The notes beneath the pieces are model-generated. The model searched no databases, was not told the DNA's origin, and worked only from the letters and a program-made list of their open reading frames with translations. DNA of 64,000 nucleotides from Platynereis dumerilii. Taxonomy: Eukaryota; Annelida; Polychaeta; Phyllodocida; Nereididae. Position 1 is the stretch's first letter; every line of letters begins with the position of its first letter. The stretch is taken from the NCBI GenBank assembly GCA_026936325.1, contig JAPTHN010000004.1, positions 41,805,289 to 41,869,288 of the forward strand. The letters run 5' to 3'. Below, one piece after another: positions 1 through 10,970 of the stretch. Both the position numbers and the translations under genes were made by a program.

Positions 1-1244
1 ACTCATCACAAGAACTTGATATTTGAACCAAATTAAGATAAGGGCAAAATGATAAGGACCCAGATTGATAACAGCCTTGGATAGGCATTTCAGAAAGAAA
101 TTTACCATTTTACAATACACAATATCTTTTTGATCTGTGTTTATGTGGCTATTCATGTGCAATTGCCAGTCATAGACGAGCACAACTGCTATAGGGAAAT
201 AAAAGCTAGTGATGTAAATGATGATCAGTTGTGCCTGGGAGATTGATGGACATGGATGGTCAGATAAATAGATGTAGATAAATGAGTAAATATATAGTCA
301 GATAGTCCAATTACATAGTCAAATATAAAGACAGAAGCACAGATAAGGGGTCAGATTGATAGATATTTGGATAGATAGATTTTGTTAGATAGATAGATGG
401 TTTAAGATAGATAGATGGATGGATAGATGGTATTATATAGATAGATAGATTACACAGATAGATGGATATCTATAAAGATGGATGGATAGATGGATGGGTA
501 GATAGCCGGATAGATACTGGGTGAGATCCTTTTTTTTAAAACAGGCATTCTTAGATTTTAGCTTGAGATGAAATACATACATACACGCACAGATCAATTC
601 TGTGAAATGCAAAGCCAATATCAAATAGTGCATTTACTACAGACAGTCAGCTCACAGGGTGCACATTGAAAAGGGAGTCATAAAGATATTGTGTATTGCT
701 ATGGGATAGAATTCAATTGGATAAATCTATCATGAATTACATAACTCAACATAATTATGTTATTTTGGTTGAATACAGAGTCAACTGTGTCAGACACAGC
801 ATGTACTCACTTAAACAAACGTGTCCAAGATAAGTCAATTACAATTTGTGGAAAATGAAAGTTAATGAGGTGAGTGACTGTAAATCTTTGTGCATGCTGA
901 TGTAAGTTCCAAGTTATCTAGAAGATGAAATCCTGGGCATTTTCTGTTTCAATAATACATTGTATTAGAGAAGTGAAACATCAATCCCTTAACAAGACAC
1001 ATGTGCCTCTCAACACCCCCCCCCACCCCAGTTCTGTCCAAAAGGGTGAATGAGGATGGGGGGGGGGGACTTGGACAACGGATCTGATTTTAGTGACCAG
1101 TCTCAGGGTGCCAGTTCTCATGCCAATGGAAAACTATCTAATATTATGGTGCATTTTAGTAATTTTTTGACTGTAGGGAAAAAACCGAAAATTTGTAACA
1201 GTGAAAAAAAAATTAAAGCTAGAAGAAAAAGGGAGGGATGGAGG
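1..1244. other. AT-rich stretch without a gene
   Basis: No coding region is supported here. A degenerate GATA/GATG microsatellite lies at about 360-510, and short C and G runs lie at about 1013-1070. The small open frames are short and come from the repeats or from chance. Confidence 0.6.
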
Positions 1245-1298
<54 letters not shown>

Positions 1299-1312
1299 AC
1301 AGATAGATAAAC

Positions 1313-1379
<67 letters not shown>

Positions 1380-1380
1380 C
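1245..1380. repeat. (GATA)n microsatellite
   Basis: About 135 bp of almost pure GATA, broken near 1296-1316 by two AAACAGATA variants. A tetranucleotide read on either strand stays open, which explains the Ser/Ile/Tyr/Leu-rich open frame on the minus strand here. Confidence 0.95.
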
Positions 1381-1814
1381 TGATTAGTTACCGAAGCTGG
1401 AAAAACGTTTTTTGAAACTGAAGTCCACAAATGTTTTCCATGACAAAAACATAATAATATTGCAGACTAAGTTTTTGTTTCTTCCAATGAACCTGCTATA
1501 AATGTATTCACTAATCAGTAACCATTGGACTCACACAAACAATTTTTGCAATCACCTCATTGATTAGTTTTTCAAATGATTGTAAAAAAAACACACTTTA
1601 AACTACGGAACACAAGAAAGTCAAAGATTTGTCAAAATGTGATATTTTAATCACTTGAATTTGTGCATCTTAAAGTTATAATTCAATCTAGTTAAAATTT
1701 ACATTGTGTTTTATCTCAAAAAATGAGAAACTTTCGATGCAAAAGCAGTTTCTTGTCTGCAGTAGTTTTTTGTGATAAAACTTTTTCCAACACCAAGTCA
1801 TCAATTGCTTGCAT
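1381..1814. other. Unique AT-rich sequence
   Basis: Nothing recognisable was seen between the GATA tract and the first MITE. Confidence 0.5.
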
Positions 1815-1816
1815 TA

Positions 1817-2096
1817 CTGCCATTTCCGTTTAAGCTTCGCTCTCGAAACTTTTCAAATGTTTTGATATAACTTTTATGGGAGTCAATTGAAACCTCACAG
1901 GTGATTAACCCAGTGTCCTCGCGTTTTACCCCCGAGACATCTAACTAGTTTGACATTTACTCCAGTCAAGTCATGAACCAACATTCAGTAATGTCTTTTA
2001 AATCACTTCCAGCCTTTCCACCAAACTTTCAGAAAGCTATACATGTATCAAAAGATTTGAAAAGTTTGGAGAGCGAAGCTTAAACGCGAATGGCAG
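1817..2096. mobile_element. MITE with CTGCCATT termini, TA-flanked (copy 1)
   Basis: A 280-bp non-coding element with inverted ends of about 50 bp. The left end reads CTGCCATTTCCGTTTAAGCT and the right end is its complement with a few changes. TA lies on both sides (1815-1816 and 2097-2098), as in Tc1/mariner-type insertions. A second copy with the same ends, internally in the opposite orientation, lies at 2264-2872. The family assignment rests only on TIR shape and the TA flanks. Confidence 0.75.
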
Positions 2097-2263
2097 TAAT
2101 GTACTGCAGCAGCCAGCAGGACACAATCCGACACATAGCCATAGTAGGAAAAAACTCCACTGGTTACCAATCAAAACAAGAATTCAGTTGAAATTGATGA
2201 CAACTACATGGAAAGCAATAAACAATCAGACTCCACAATACATTCAAGAACTTGTACAAATTA

Positions 2264-2872
2264 CTGCCATTCTCGTTTAAGTGTCGCTCTCCAAACTTTT
2301 CAAATGTTTTGATATAACTTTCTGAAAGTTTGGTGGAAAGGTTGGAAGTGATTTAAAAGACATTATACTACAGCAGTTTTCGAGCAGGCTTGGTCAGTTC
2401 ACTGAGAAGATCACTGAGACTGGAAGTGTGCTAATGCCCACCCTGACATCTGGGTAGACCCATAAACTACTCTGCTGACCTTAAAAGTTGACCATTTGCT
2501 ACTTAAAAACATAGAAGTCTCTCCCAAGGTCAACCAGTTGCAGTATCTTGACTGATGTTTTAATGTGATTTTAATAGTAGGTCTGGGCTATCGAAGTTTA
2601 CAATCTGTAGGGTCTTCTAAGTGAACTGACCAAGCCTGTTCGAAAACTGCTGTAAGTGATAGTTCATAACCTGACTGGAGTAAAAGTTAAACTATTTAGA
2701 TATTTCAGGGGTAAATCCTGTGCTAAAGTGACAAAATTTTGTATGGGACAGACATTTAGAACGATGAGAGGACAGTGGGTTAATCACTTGCCATCTTTCA
2801 ATTGACTCCCATAAAAGTTTAACTAAAACTTTATAACTGTACGGAGAGCGAAGCTTAAACGAGGAATGGCAG
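2264..2872. mobile_element. MITE with CTGCCATT termini (copy 2), inserted in the LINE
   Basis: The ends match copy 1 (1817-2096), and TA lies on both sides (2262-2263 and 2873-2874). It splits the LINE tail between the TPQYIQELV block and the block that resumes at 2876. The element is longer than copy 1 because another MITE (2371-2652) is inserted in it. Confidence 0.8.
2371..2652. mobile_element. Second MITE family, nested inside copy 2
   Basis: A 282-bp element with near-perfect inverted ends. CAGCAGTTTTCGAGCAGG on the left pairs with the complement of the right end, and about 33 bp match. TA lies at both junctions (2369-2370 and 2653-2654). Copy 1 at 1.8-2.1 kb is the empty-site version: its internal sequence runs through the point where this element sits in copy 2. 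Confidence 0.8.
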
Positions 2873-3160
2873 TAAATCTCAACAGGAGCATAACCTGAGA
2901 AGCAACCACAAGCTACTCTTAGCAGAACCTGCCCCATGCAACAAAAATAAGTTTGAAGATCGGGCATTTTCCTATATGCAGCACCAAAGCTATGGAACAG
3001 TTTGCCTGAAAAAGTGAGAACTGCAGACATTACAAAGCTTCAAGAAGAATCTAAAGACGCATTGTTTCAGAATTCCTACAATTGATTGATCTGAAAAAGC
3101 GCTTATGAGCAGTTTACTGAAATTAGCGCTTTATAAATCCATATTATTATTATATTATCA

Positions 3161-4253
3161 TAGGCCAGCAAAAAGCTGAAGGAGTATCTTTAACCATGCT
3201 CGGGTGTATGTCTCTGTGATTATACCATCTGACACCTCTGTCAGCCAATCATAAGCCTATTGTTCACTGCCATGATGGCATATTCTTTGTTGTCCACTTA
3301 ATATATTGTCTCATGTTTAACTGGTTAAGTGTTTGTCTCATGGTATTCACCTTGGGATAAGGAATATGCATGTGTCTGTAACAAATCCGGCCCCTTGGGC
3401 TTTGGGATAAAATGTTTTCTCATGGCCCTAAATTTGATTGACAATTAATATTTTCATAACAAATCTTTGCAACTGTACTTGGAGCTTACTGACTAACAGA
3501 GATTAGGCTGCAAAAATATGTTCGTTTGGTCTAAAACTGCATGGTTAAGAAGGGAGGAACTTGAAACTTTCTAAACTGAGGTGTTTCTAAATTCAATTTA
3601 AATGTATATGCATTACTTACTGGCGTAAAAAGCAACATTTAGTCAATAACTTTGCATGTGCAAGAGATTTCAGCAATTACAATAATACAAATTTAGTAAA
3701 TGACGTAGACCTATTCCTATTTTCGTGAAGTTCTGGGAAATTCAGGCCCTTGTTCATGGGGCAAATCCGGCCTCTCTGATTCTGATGCTAAGCACATTTG
3801 AACATATATAAAATTTGCCTTGCAAGTTGCTATTTTATGTCATTGAAACATAAGTTGATAGTGATTATCATTCAAAAGTGTGGAAGTAGAGAATTTTGCC
3901 AGGGTTAATGGAATATTGATTATGTCACAAATATAATTTTTTATAATTATCCTTCCAAAATGGTTGAATAATGAATGTATCCTTAAGAATTTGCTTTTGA
4001 CTGATGAGCGGCTTTTGCTTATGAAGCAAACATTTTCTTGTTATCTCTCATTGGGCTTCAAAGGGGCACTTGTGGGGCAAATCCGGCCCCTGAGACTGAA
4101 CACTGATTTAGTAATACTAGCACAATACCAATGATATGGGAGTAGGAGGGGGGTACAAATTTAGGTATACATTTTCAACATAAAATCCAGCCTATGTCCT
4201 TGTAGGGAGAAAATGTTGCATGCAAGTTTTTGTGGATGGACAACCTATCAGAT
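3161..4253. other. Non-coding stretch with three AAATCCGGCC-like words
   Basis: No gene was seen. A GCAAATCCGGCC-type word occurs at about 3383, 3763 and 4076, each with some similar flanking sequence, which suggests a worn repeat. The function is unknown. Confidence 0.4.
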
Positions 4254-4507
4254 TTTTTTGTGAAAATCCAAGATGGCTGCCAAAATGGCCACCATGTTTT
4301 GAATTGCCCACTACGACTTTACTATTTCACTTAGATTTATGAAATTTGGTATAGGGATTCACTTAGGGTTCCCCTGAGAATTTTTTGGAAAAATCCAAAA
4401 TGGCTACCCAAAATGGCCACCATATATTGAATTGCCGACTGCAACTTTATTATTTCACCTATATTTATGAAATTTGGTTTGGTGATTTGTTAAGGGGTTC
4501 CCCTAGA
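4254..4507. repeat. 127-bp tandem duplication with AATGGCCACCAT motifs
   Basis: Two diverged copies have a 127-bp period; the AAAATCCA word occurs at 4263 and 4390. Each copy holds a CCAAGATGGCTGCC-like word followed by AAAATGGCCACCAT and a TTTATGAAATTTGG block. The same wording builds the long inverted repeats at 40.6-45.4 kb, so this may be a fragment of a related element. Confidence 0.65.
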
Positions 4508-4784
4508 AGTTTCTATGGCTTGCAGCAAACGCTATCAGTCTTGCAATCACTGCTCAATACAAAACAATCCATGTAATAATATATAAATCACCCTCTTCAT
4601 GATATCAATCCTGAATATACAATCACCAAAGGCCGGTTTTGAATCCATGGATTTTTGTTGATTTTGTTGTCATGTTATTCTAAGAGACAATAATCAATCT
4701 GCAACAACAATGTTCTGTAGGCCTTAACTAATCCTAGATGAATAGGTCTGGTACCACATAATTTCATGGGTTAACCTGATACAT

Positions 4785-5400
4785 TTGTATATCTATTTCT
4801 TTATTTTTTTTCTATCTTCATTCTTTCTGTTCTCTCTCTCAACCATTCAAATCCTTCAATCAATCTTCCTTCTTCTTTTGTTCGGTTTTTCTTCCTCTCA
4901 ATCTCTCCCCTTGTCTCTCTGTCTCCCTTTATTTCTATCAAGATCATCTTCTCTCTTTCTTTCTGTATTTCTATCTCTCGTCCACTCAATCTTTCTATCT
5001 GCTTTTTTGTCTATCTTTTTATAAGACTGTCTATCCATGTATTTTTCTCTCTTTTCTCTCTATTTTGTCTTTCTCACAATCCGAGTTTCCTTTCTGTTCT
5101 GTCTTTCTACCCATCCAATCTTTCTCTCCATCATTCTTTATTTCTGTCTGTCCTATTTTCCTTCTCAGAGACTCAATTTTCAATCTACTTTTCTTTCTCA
5201 AATCTATCTCTCTTTCCCTAACTTCTATTTAATTCCATATTTCTACTTGCCTTCATTCCTGTCATGTTTTTGTTTGCCTTATAATTTTATAAAGATCTCC
5301 TTTTCTCTCTTTCTATCAATCTTGTTCAGGTCTTGCAAATTTTCTATTTTCCTTTATTTCTGTATTTCTATCTGCTCTTCTTCATATACATCCACCTTTG
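4785..5400. repeat. Degenerate pyrimidine-rich tract (CTTT/TCTC)
   Basis: About 600 bp made mostly of T and C on the + strand with no fixed unit. Open frames on both strands here are compositional: Ser/Leu/Phe-rich on + and Glu/Arg/Lys-rich on -. Confidence 0.75.
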
Positions 5401-6274
5401 TTAATTAACTTCTGTTCTGGGTATATTGAATTATTTTGAACTATGTTGGATTAAATCTATATGGAGGCTTAACCTTCCTGAACTCGAAAGAAGCCCCACT
5501 TTGTCTTAATAAAGTTCTAAGCAAGACATCCTTGTAATCAGCCTCTTCGCCAATTGACCCTCTTCAAAGAGCCCACAGAAGTCACCTCAGGGGGTCTCTG
5601 ATATTGAGACACTGGAATGTCTCACATGTATGTTAGTTGATGAGCAATCAGATTTTAGGAGTGAAGATATTAATATTCATGGGATAGGCCTAGTGGAAAT
5701 TTCCATGAAAAGAAAGAGTACCCCTGAAAAACCAATCGATTGTCAGCCTTCAGTGTATACATGTATGTGTTGTTTAGTTAGAATTATAATGTGGAAGCAC
5801 TTTATCTGTCTATCTATCATCTATCTATTCATCATCTATCTATCTATCTATCAACACATTCTCCACATATAATGAAATATGTACTTTATGGACTTCTGTC
5901 ACCTTCAAAATGGAGGGTGAATGTAATTCTGAAGGAACATGTACAAGATAAAGAATGTCATTCATTTTGCGATATAGAAATGTTTTGGTATCGGTAGTGG
6001 CCAAAAATGGACATACTTTCTGCTTAATTGACCTCTTTTTACCCTGCTTTTCCTCGTCATCAAACCCGCAATTATGTAACATTGAACTTATGGTGAAATG
6101 TTTGAGCTTTCAGGCTATTGAAGCTGCAGATTTTTGTCGTATTTCACATAATTGAATAAACATTTTGTTGTGTTCTGGGACGTAATATCTACCAGTTATA
6201 CACGGATTATTGTGGTAATTGAAATAACAAAGCAACCCTTTTCTCTTTTAAAGGTGTTATCAAACAATATTAAA
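5401..6274. other. Non-coding stretch with a short TATC microsatellite
   Basis: Contains a TATC/CATC tract at about 5803-5853. Several short overlapping frames exist, but none resembles a known protein. Confidence 0.5.
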
Positions 6275-6535
6275 TCCCTCCCTCCCTTCCCACCTTCCTC
6301 GCTTCTCCCCTTCCCTTCTCCCCTTCCATTCTCCGCTGCCCTTCTCCCCTTCCCTTCTCCCCTTCCCTTCTCCCTTCCCTTCTCCCATTCCCTTCTCCCC
6401 TTCCATTCTCCGCTGCCCTTCTCCCCTTCCATTCTCCGCTGCCCTTCTCCCCTTCCCTTCTCCCCTTCCCTTCTCCCCTTCCCTTCTCCCCTTCCCTTCT
6501 CCCCTTCCCTTCTCCCCTTCCCTTCTCCCTTCACT
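6275..6535. repeat. Homopyrimidine 13-bp minisatellite
   Basis: A tandem repeat of about 13 bp, CCCCTTCCCTTCT, with a minority variant containing CATTCTCCGCTG. It is almost purely pyrimidine on the + strand for 260 bp. All frames on the minus strand are open and rich in Gly/Arg/Glu/Lys, which is an artefact of composition. Confidence 0.9.
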
Positions 6536-6536
6536 C

Positions 6537-7120
6537 ATCCGCCCTTCCTCTATTAAAAAAAATCGAATACAGTGTATCTACCATATTTATTGGATTAGAA
6601 GCCACCCCGGACCCCTCTTTACACATTTTAGAATACCTTCCAGCAGAGTTTCATTTGAGGAGGAGCTATATTCGAGGGCGGCCCTCTGTATTGAGTTTCT
6701 TTTTCATGTTACTAGAAATGATGAACTCAGTTGGGGCCCTTATTATTTTGGACAGGCACCTTTCTGCTTACCTGCTCAGTACCTCTATTTGATGTGGGGG
6801 GGGGGGGGGTGGGCTTAATTTGGAATGCAATAAATTTACTTTGAAAGGTCCCAAAACTTGTTTTAGTGAACATCAAAAATTAGGCAGTGCTAATTTTGTA
6901 CTAATGCCATGACTTTTAAAAATAATAACACAAATTAAATTTGAGGATATAGGAAAAAGAGTTTAGTTGGTTTTACTACTTCAAGAAAGTCATGGATGCT
7001 TTATTTTAAAAAACACGGGAACAATTCCCCATGCCATTGAAGTCCATGGGAAATAGGACTATAGGACCACTGTCCAAAAATGTATATGAATAAATAACAG
7101 AAATTGGTAAAATCAACATT
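6537..7120. other. Non-coding stretch
   Basis: A G-run lies at about 6797-6810. The ATTAGAAGCCACCCC sequence near 6594 looks like the edge of a dispersed element, but I could not define its other end. Confidence 0.4.
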
Positions 7121-7128
7121 ATTGCGGA

Positions 7129-7603
7129 CCTGGGGGGGGTTCTCACTATATGTTGGTCTACACCTATGCTCGGCTGAAAAGGGCTCTTCAAGGGCTAATT
7201 TTCCCTAGCTAAGGGTCCTAAAATGAGGTCTGAATATTGGGTTCTCACTATATGTTGGTCTACACCTATGCTCGGCTGAAAAGGGCTCTTCAAGGGCTAA
7301 TTTTCCCTAGCTAAGGGTCCTAAAATGAGGTCTGAATATTCCTAGACATGGTCCAACATTTCCAGCACTCCGAATTTCGCGTAAAAATCACCTTCCAAAG
7401 GACATCCGTGTTGGCAAAAAAGAAATTATTTGGGACAAATAATTAAAATAATACAGCTGACCCGAAAAAAATGCCTCTTTGAGGGCAAATTTTCCCTAGT
7501 CCAGGGTCCTATTTTTGGGTTCCCGCACTCCGTTACTGGGTCTGGGTGCGAGACGCTCAGCTGAGCACCCCCGTCATATTTCGGGGCGAGAACCCCCCCC
7601 AGG
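7129..7603. mobile_element. 475-bp MITE with 8-bp target duplication
   Basis: The left end CCTGGGGGGGGTTCTC and the right end GAGAACCCCCCCCAGG are perfect inverted repeats of 16 bp. ATTGCGGA flanks both sides exactly (7121-7128 and 7604-7611). An 8-bp duplication fits hAT- or P-type transposition. There is no coding capacity. The interior includes a 102-bp exact tandem duplication (7137-7340). Confidence 0.85.
7137..7340. repeat. Exact 102-bp tandem duplication
   Basis: Units 7137-7238 and 7239-7340 read the same base for base by eye, from the GGGTTCTCACTATATG start to the TCTGAATATT end. Identity this high inside an old-looking element suggests a recent duplication. Confidence 0.9.
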
Positions 7604-7611
7604 ATTGCGGA

Positions 7612-8423
7612 ACATGGTTATAGTAAATTAAAGCTAAATTTGGTGAATTATTGCTAATTGGAAAAAGTCTTGAGGTTTGATAACAATTAAGATATCGCAA
7701 AATGTTCTCATAACAATTCTGTAATAGTTATAAGAATACACTCCATCAATTTTGTTTAGAACTTACAAATTTATGTAAATAGGTCAGCTATACTTATCTA
7801 ATAAATGCTATTATACATGTATTACAATGGAAATGGTGCAAGAAATGATAATGAGATTGTAGGACACCATCCCGATAATATTGACCTAATCTGTAAAGCA
7901 GGCATGGAGTATCAAAGCTGCAAAAAAAGGGGGGAGGGTCAAGTAATAACCCCCAAGCCCCAGTGGCGGATTCAGGGAGTGGCGGATTCAGGGAGGGCCA
8001 GAGTGCCAAGGCCCCAGTGCTGAACATACTGCCATCCCCCCTCCAACAAAGACTCCAGGATCCATCCCCCCTCCAACAAAGACTCCAGGATCCATCCCCT
8101 CGAGTTGATTAAATTCTAACAAACCAACCACAATTTTGGAAATGAGGGCTACGTGATTCAATATTGATATTACTGAAAAATAAACCCCATGCAATCTTTA
8201 TTATTTACAAAAATGGTGTTGGTGTTTCATTTATGCAAGAATGAACTAAGATAGATATTCATTCAGGATATTGGTCAAGAGTATGAACAATTTGAGTGGA
8301 TATGAAGATTGTCTTTCATTTTCTTCAGTAGGTTATGTAATGAAATACAGTATTTAATATGCTTTCACAATGAAGTCCATAAAGTATGTATTTCACTCTG
8401 GGGTAGAGAATGGGCTGCTATAA
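7612..8423. other. Non-coding stretch with two short tandem duplications
   Basis: GTGGCGGATTCAGGGA occurs twice at about 7971-8000, and a 29-bp CCATCCCCCTCCAACAAAGA-type unit occurs twice at about 8033-8098. CAGTGGCGGATTCAG resembles the terminus of common hAT-like MITEs, so this may be a worn element. No gene was seen. Confidence 0.45.
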
Positions 8424-8476
8424 TCTATCTATCTATCTATCGATCTATCTATCTATCTATCTCTATCTATCTATCT

Positions 8477-8507
<31 letters not shown>

Positions 8508-8525
8508 ATCTTTCTATCTGCCTAC
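8424..8525. repeat. (TATC)n microsatellite
   Basis: About 100 bp of TATC with CGATC, CTATC and TTTC variants. Confidence 0.9.
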
Positions 8526-10271
8526 ATATATCTGTCTACAATGTGTATCTTTCTTCCTGAAACAGTGCGACACCTTTTAAAATTGTTGACAAGCTTTGCA
8601 ACTTTCTGCCAGCAATAAAGGTGCACTTGCAAACAAGCACAAAATTGAATACACTATCTGTAATACATTTTAAATTCATTTTCTGCATATCATCCAGACT
8701 GTCACAAACCATTATTTTTGTCCAAAATTAGTGAGTGTCAACACATAACAGAGAATTCTTTAAAAATATATTAAAAAAAGAAAGAAATTTAAGTTAGCTT
8801 CATAACATCCCACATAATCATGCATTCATATCAAACACAGTTGAAGGTCAGCCTCAGAAGCGGCAATTCATAAGATTTTCTACATCCCATTGTCTTGTAA
8901 TACAGAAATCAAGATATTGTACTCAAATTTGTTGATTGGCATACAAACAAGCAGGGGAGGAGCATAAAGGTACACATTAATGGATGAAGAAATTGGCCAA
9001 TTGGGGCCATCAGATGGGGGGGGGGGGGGGGTGATTGGTGAAGAAGGGGGGGGGGGGCTCATGAGGAGAGGAGGGTATAGTGGTCAGTGTGCTGATTGGT
9101 GATAAACACCCTCGTTCCTCAGTTGTTAATCAGATATGAAGGAGACATGACAGATATGCTCTGGCTTTGGATATTTGCAAGTTGGAAGTAAACTTTTAAA
9201 GATATCATAAAAAAGTATTATTTGATAAACACTGCTGCTGCAAGATGTTTACAAGCATGAACATTATACTTCATTTATTCTAAAATGACTATGGAATAGA
9301 AACTGTTAATGTTAAGAATTTCATGCAAGAAGTGAAGTTGATTTTAAATGAGGACATCATACAAAAAATAAAAAAGGATAACATTTTATAATATCTGTGA
9401 AATGGGAATAACACATAATCTAACATAGGTAAGTGGAGTTATTTATTGAGCATGGTCCCTTTTGAACACTTTGAACAGTCCATTGGCCACTATAATAATG
9501 AAAGATTGCCTATGATTGCACATATTTTTTGTTAATAGCTTAAATCATTAGGTTATCTGGTTTTTTTTTCAATCTTGAATTAAAATTGCCAACAGCTCTG
9601 GTACCACAAGAAATCTTTGTGAAATTTCATTCATGAGTAGAGATTGGCTTAGACTACTTCCATCATAATTTCATGGGGAAATGTGTAAATGATTATCTTT
9701 GATTCAGGCCACCCAAGGGTCCAGCTGCTGCTGTCCAGTTTGACAGGCAGGGCTGCTGAGTCTTGCAGCTTCTTCCTCACCCCTTCCTTTGGGACCCCCT
9801 CTCTCCCCTGGGACCCCCCTCCTACCCCCCTGTCATGAGGAGGTTGACCACCCTCACCTCTGGTGTGAAATTGATAAACTACTGGCAACTGACCAAGTAA
9901 AACCATCCTACAGGGTCATCAGATAATGGTAACACCAGTGTCTGAGTGACAATGTGGCCCCATATTACCACGGGGCACATAACCACAGATTGAGTCTAAA
10001 ATTCTGATAAAATCAGATTAGATACTTCAAACCACATGTGATCTTGGTGTCAAGTTTCAAATTTATTGCTGCACCCCCTGCTTGCTGTTGCCTGTTAAGC
10101 ACTGCCAGAGCTGATTAAGGGTGTCTTCCTGATAAGGTCACGTTACCCCAGGCTGGGGACCCTTTTTCTTATCGTCCCCTTATCTAGGGGACCTCGCTAG
10201 AGTCGTCAAAATTTGGTAAACAACGGGACTGGTCAGTGTTCATCCATGTTCAGATCATCAGATGACAATGG
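8526..10271. other. Non-coding stretch with G-runs and a GC-rich patch
   Basis: G-runs lie at about 9017-9031 and 9047-9057. A GC-rich patch at about 9700-9870 stands out from the AT-rich surroundings and is open on the minus strand, but the product resembles nothing I know. A short hairpin, GTCCCCttatctaGGGGAC, lies near 10175-10193. Confidence 0.4.
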
Positions 10272-10279
10272 TCCACTGG

Positions 10280-10962
10280 TAGGGCTGTCCCAATGCGACG
10301 ATTATCGCCGACAATCGTCGCCAAAAGTTTCGATTTCGATCATCTCCACAAAATAAGTAAAAATCGATTTTCAGCTGAATGAAGAATTCATGATAGATGG
10401 CTGTATTTGGTATCGTTTTGAAGCTCTTGAGGAGCTGAAAACCAACGTGCTATCCGTGATGTTCTTATCTGTGGAAATATATGCCACACTGCCAGCCATG
10501 AAAGATATTTCACAAATTAGAAATTAAGTTTTACTGCTACAAGTCCATGTTGAATTTATATATATATAGACTTCGGAGGCTGAACTTTATCTAATACACA
10601 TCTGTTATTTATTTACAACTGTACTGCTCTGCATGCAGGAGATGCATGGTTTTAAAGAAGTCAGCTTTATCAGCAGTTACATTGAATCAATACATTATAA
10701 TTATGAATAATATTAAGTCAATCAAATTAATTCATATACTTTATTTTCTTTTTCCTTCCTGCAAAAAGTCTGTTGGTCCTGCTCATTGTAATTTTAACAC
10801 CATGGATATTCGTCGAGAGTCAATGAATTCATTGATAATTAATGTTTCATATAATTATGCTGATCTTGACATTCTAAGTAAAAATCGATTTAAAATCGAT
10901 AATCGAATCGAAATACAAGTCGATTAATCGATTTCAGAAAATGTTTCGATTGCACAGCCCTA
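10280..10962. mobile_element. Non-autonomous hAT-type element, 683 bp
   Basis: The left end begins TAGGGCTGTCCCAATGCGA and the right end, complemented, begins TAGGGCTGTGCAATCGAA. These are typical of hAT elements. TCCACTGG is duplicated exactly at 10272-10279 and 10963-10970. Subterminal AAAATCGATTT words occur at both ends. A 93-residue frame inside (10646-10927) has no similarity to a transposase and is probably chance. Confidence 0.9.
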
Positions 10963-10970
10963 TCCACTGG

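Larger units (their letters stand above)
2099..3160 (+). mobile_element. CR1/L2-like LINE, 3' end of ORF2, interrupted by a MITE
   Basis: This is the C-terminal tail of a non-LTR retrotransposon reverse-transcriptase ORF. At 2153-2260 the frame reads LHWLPIKTRIQLKL and then a TWKAIN...TPQYIQELV stretch. This corresponds to the 'LHWLPv..RI.fKl...tykal.g..P.Yl.dLl' block of CR1/L2/Jockey-group LINEs. After the MITE the tail resumes at 2876, and AAPKLWNSLPEKVRTADI is readable near 2982-3035. The upstream GDRAFS-like part (about 2960) is in a different frame, so there is at least one indel, and stops occur upstream of it. The 3' end runs into an ATT microsatellite (3145-3160), as in L2-type elements. 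The 5' part is missing; copy 1 of the CTGCCATT MITE abuts its left edge. Confidence 0.8.

Noticed and set aside
6152-6556. Pro/Phe/Leu-rich frame on + and Gly/Glu/Arg/Lys-rich frames on -
   Set aside because: Pure products of the CCCCTTCCCTTCT repeat.
9649-9906. 85-residue minus-strand frame, Gly-rich, in a GC-rich patch
   Set aside because: The patch is odd in composition, but I see no splice sites that would make an exon and no familiar domain.
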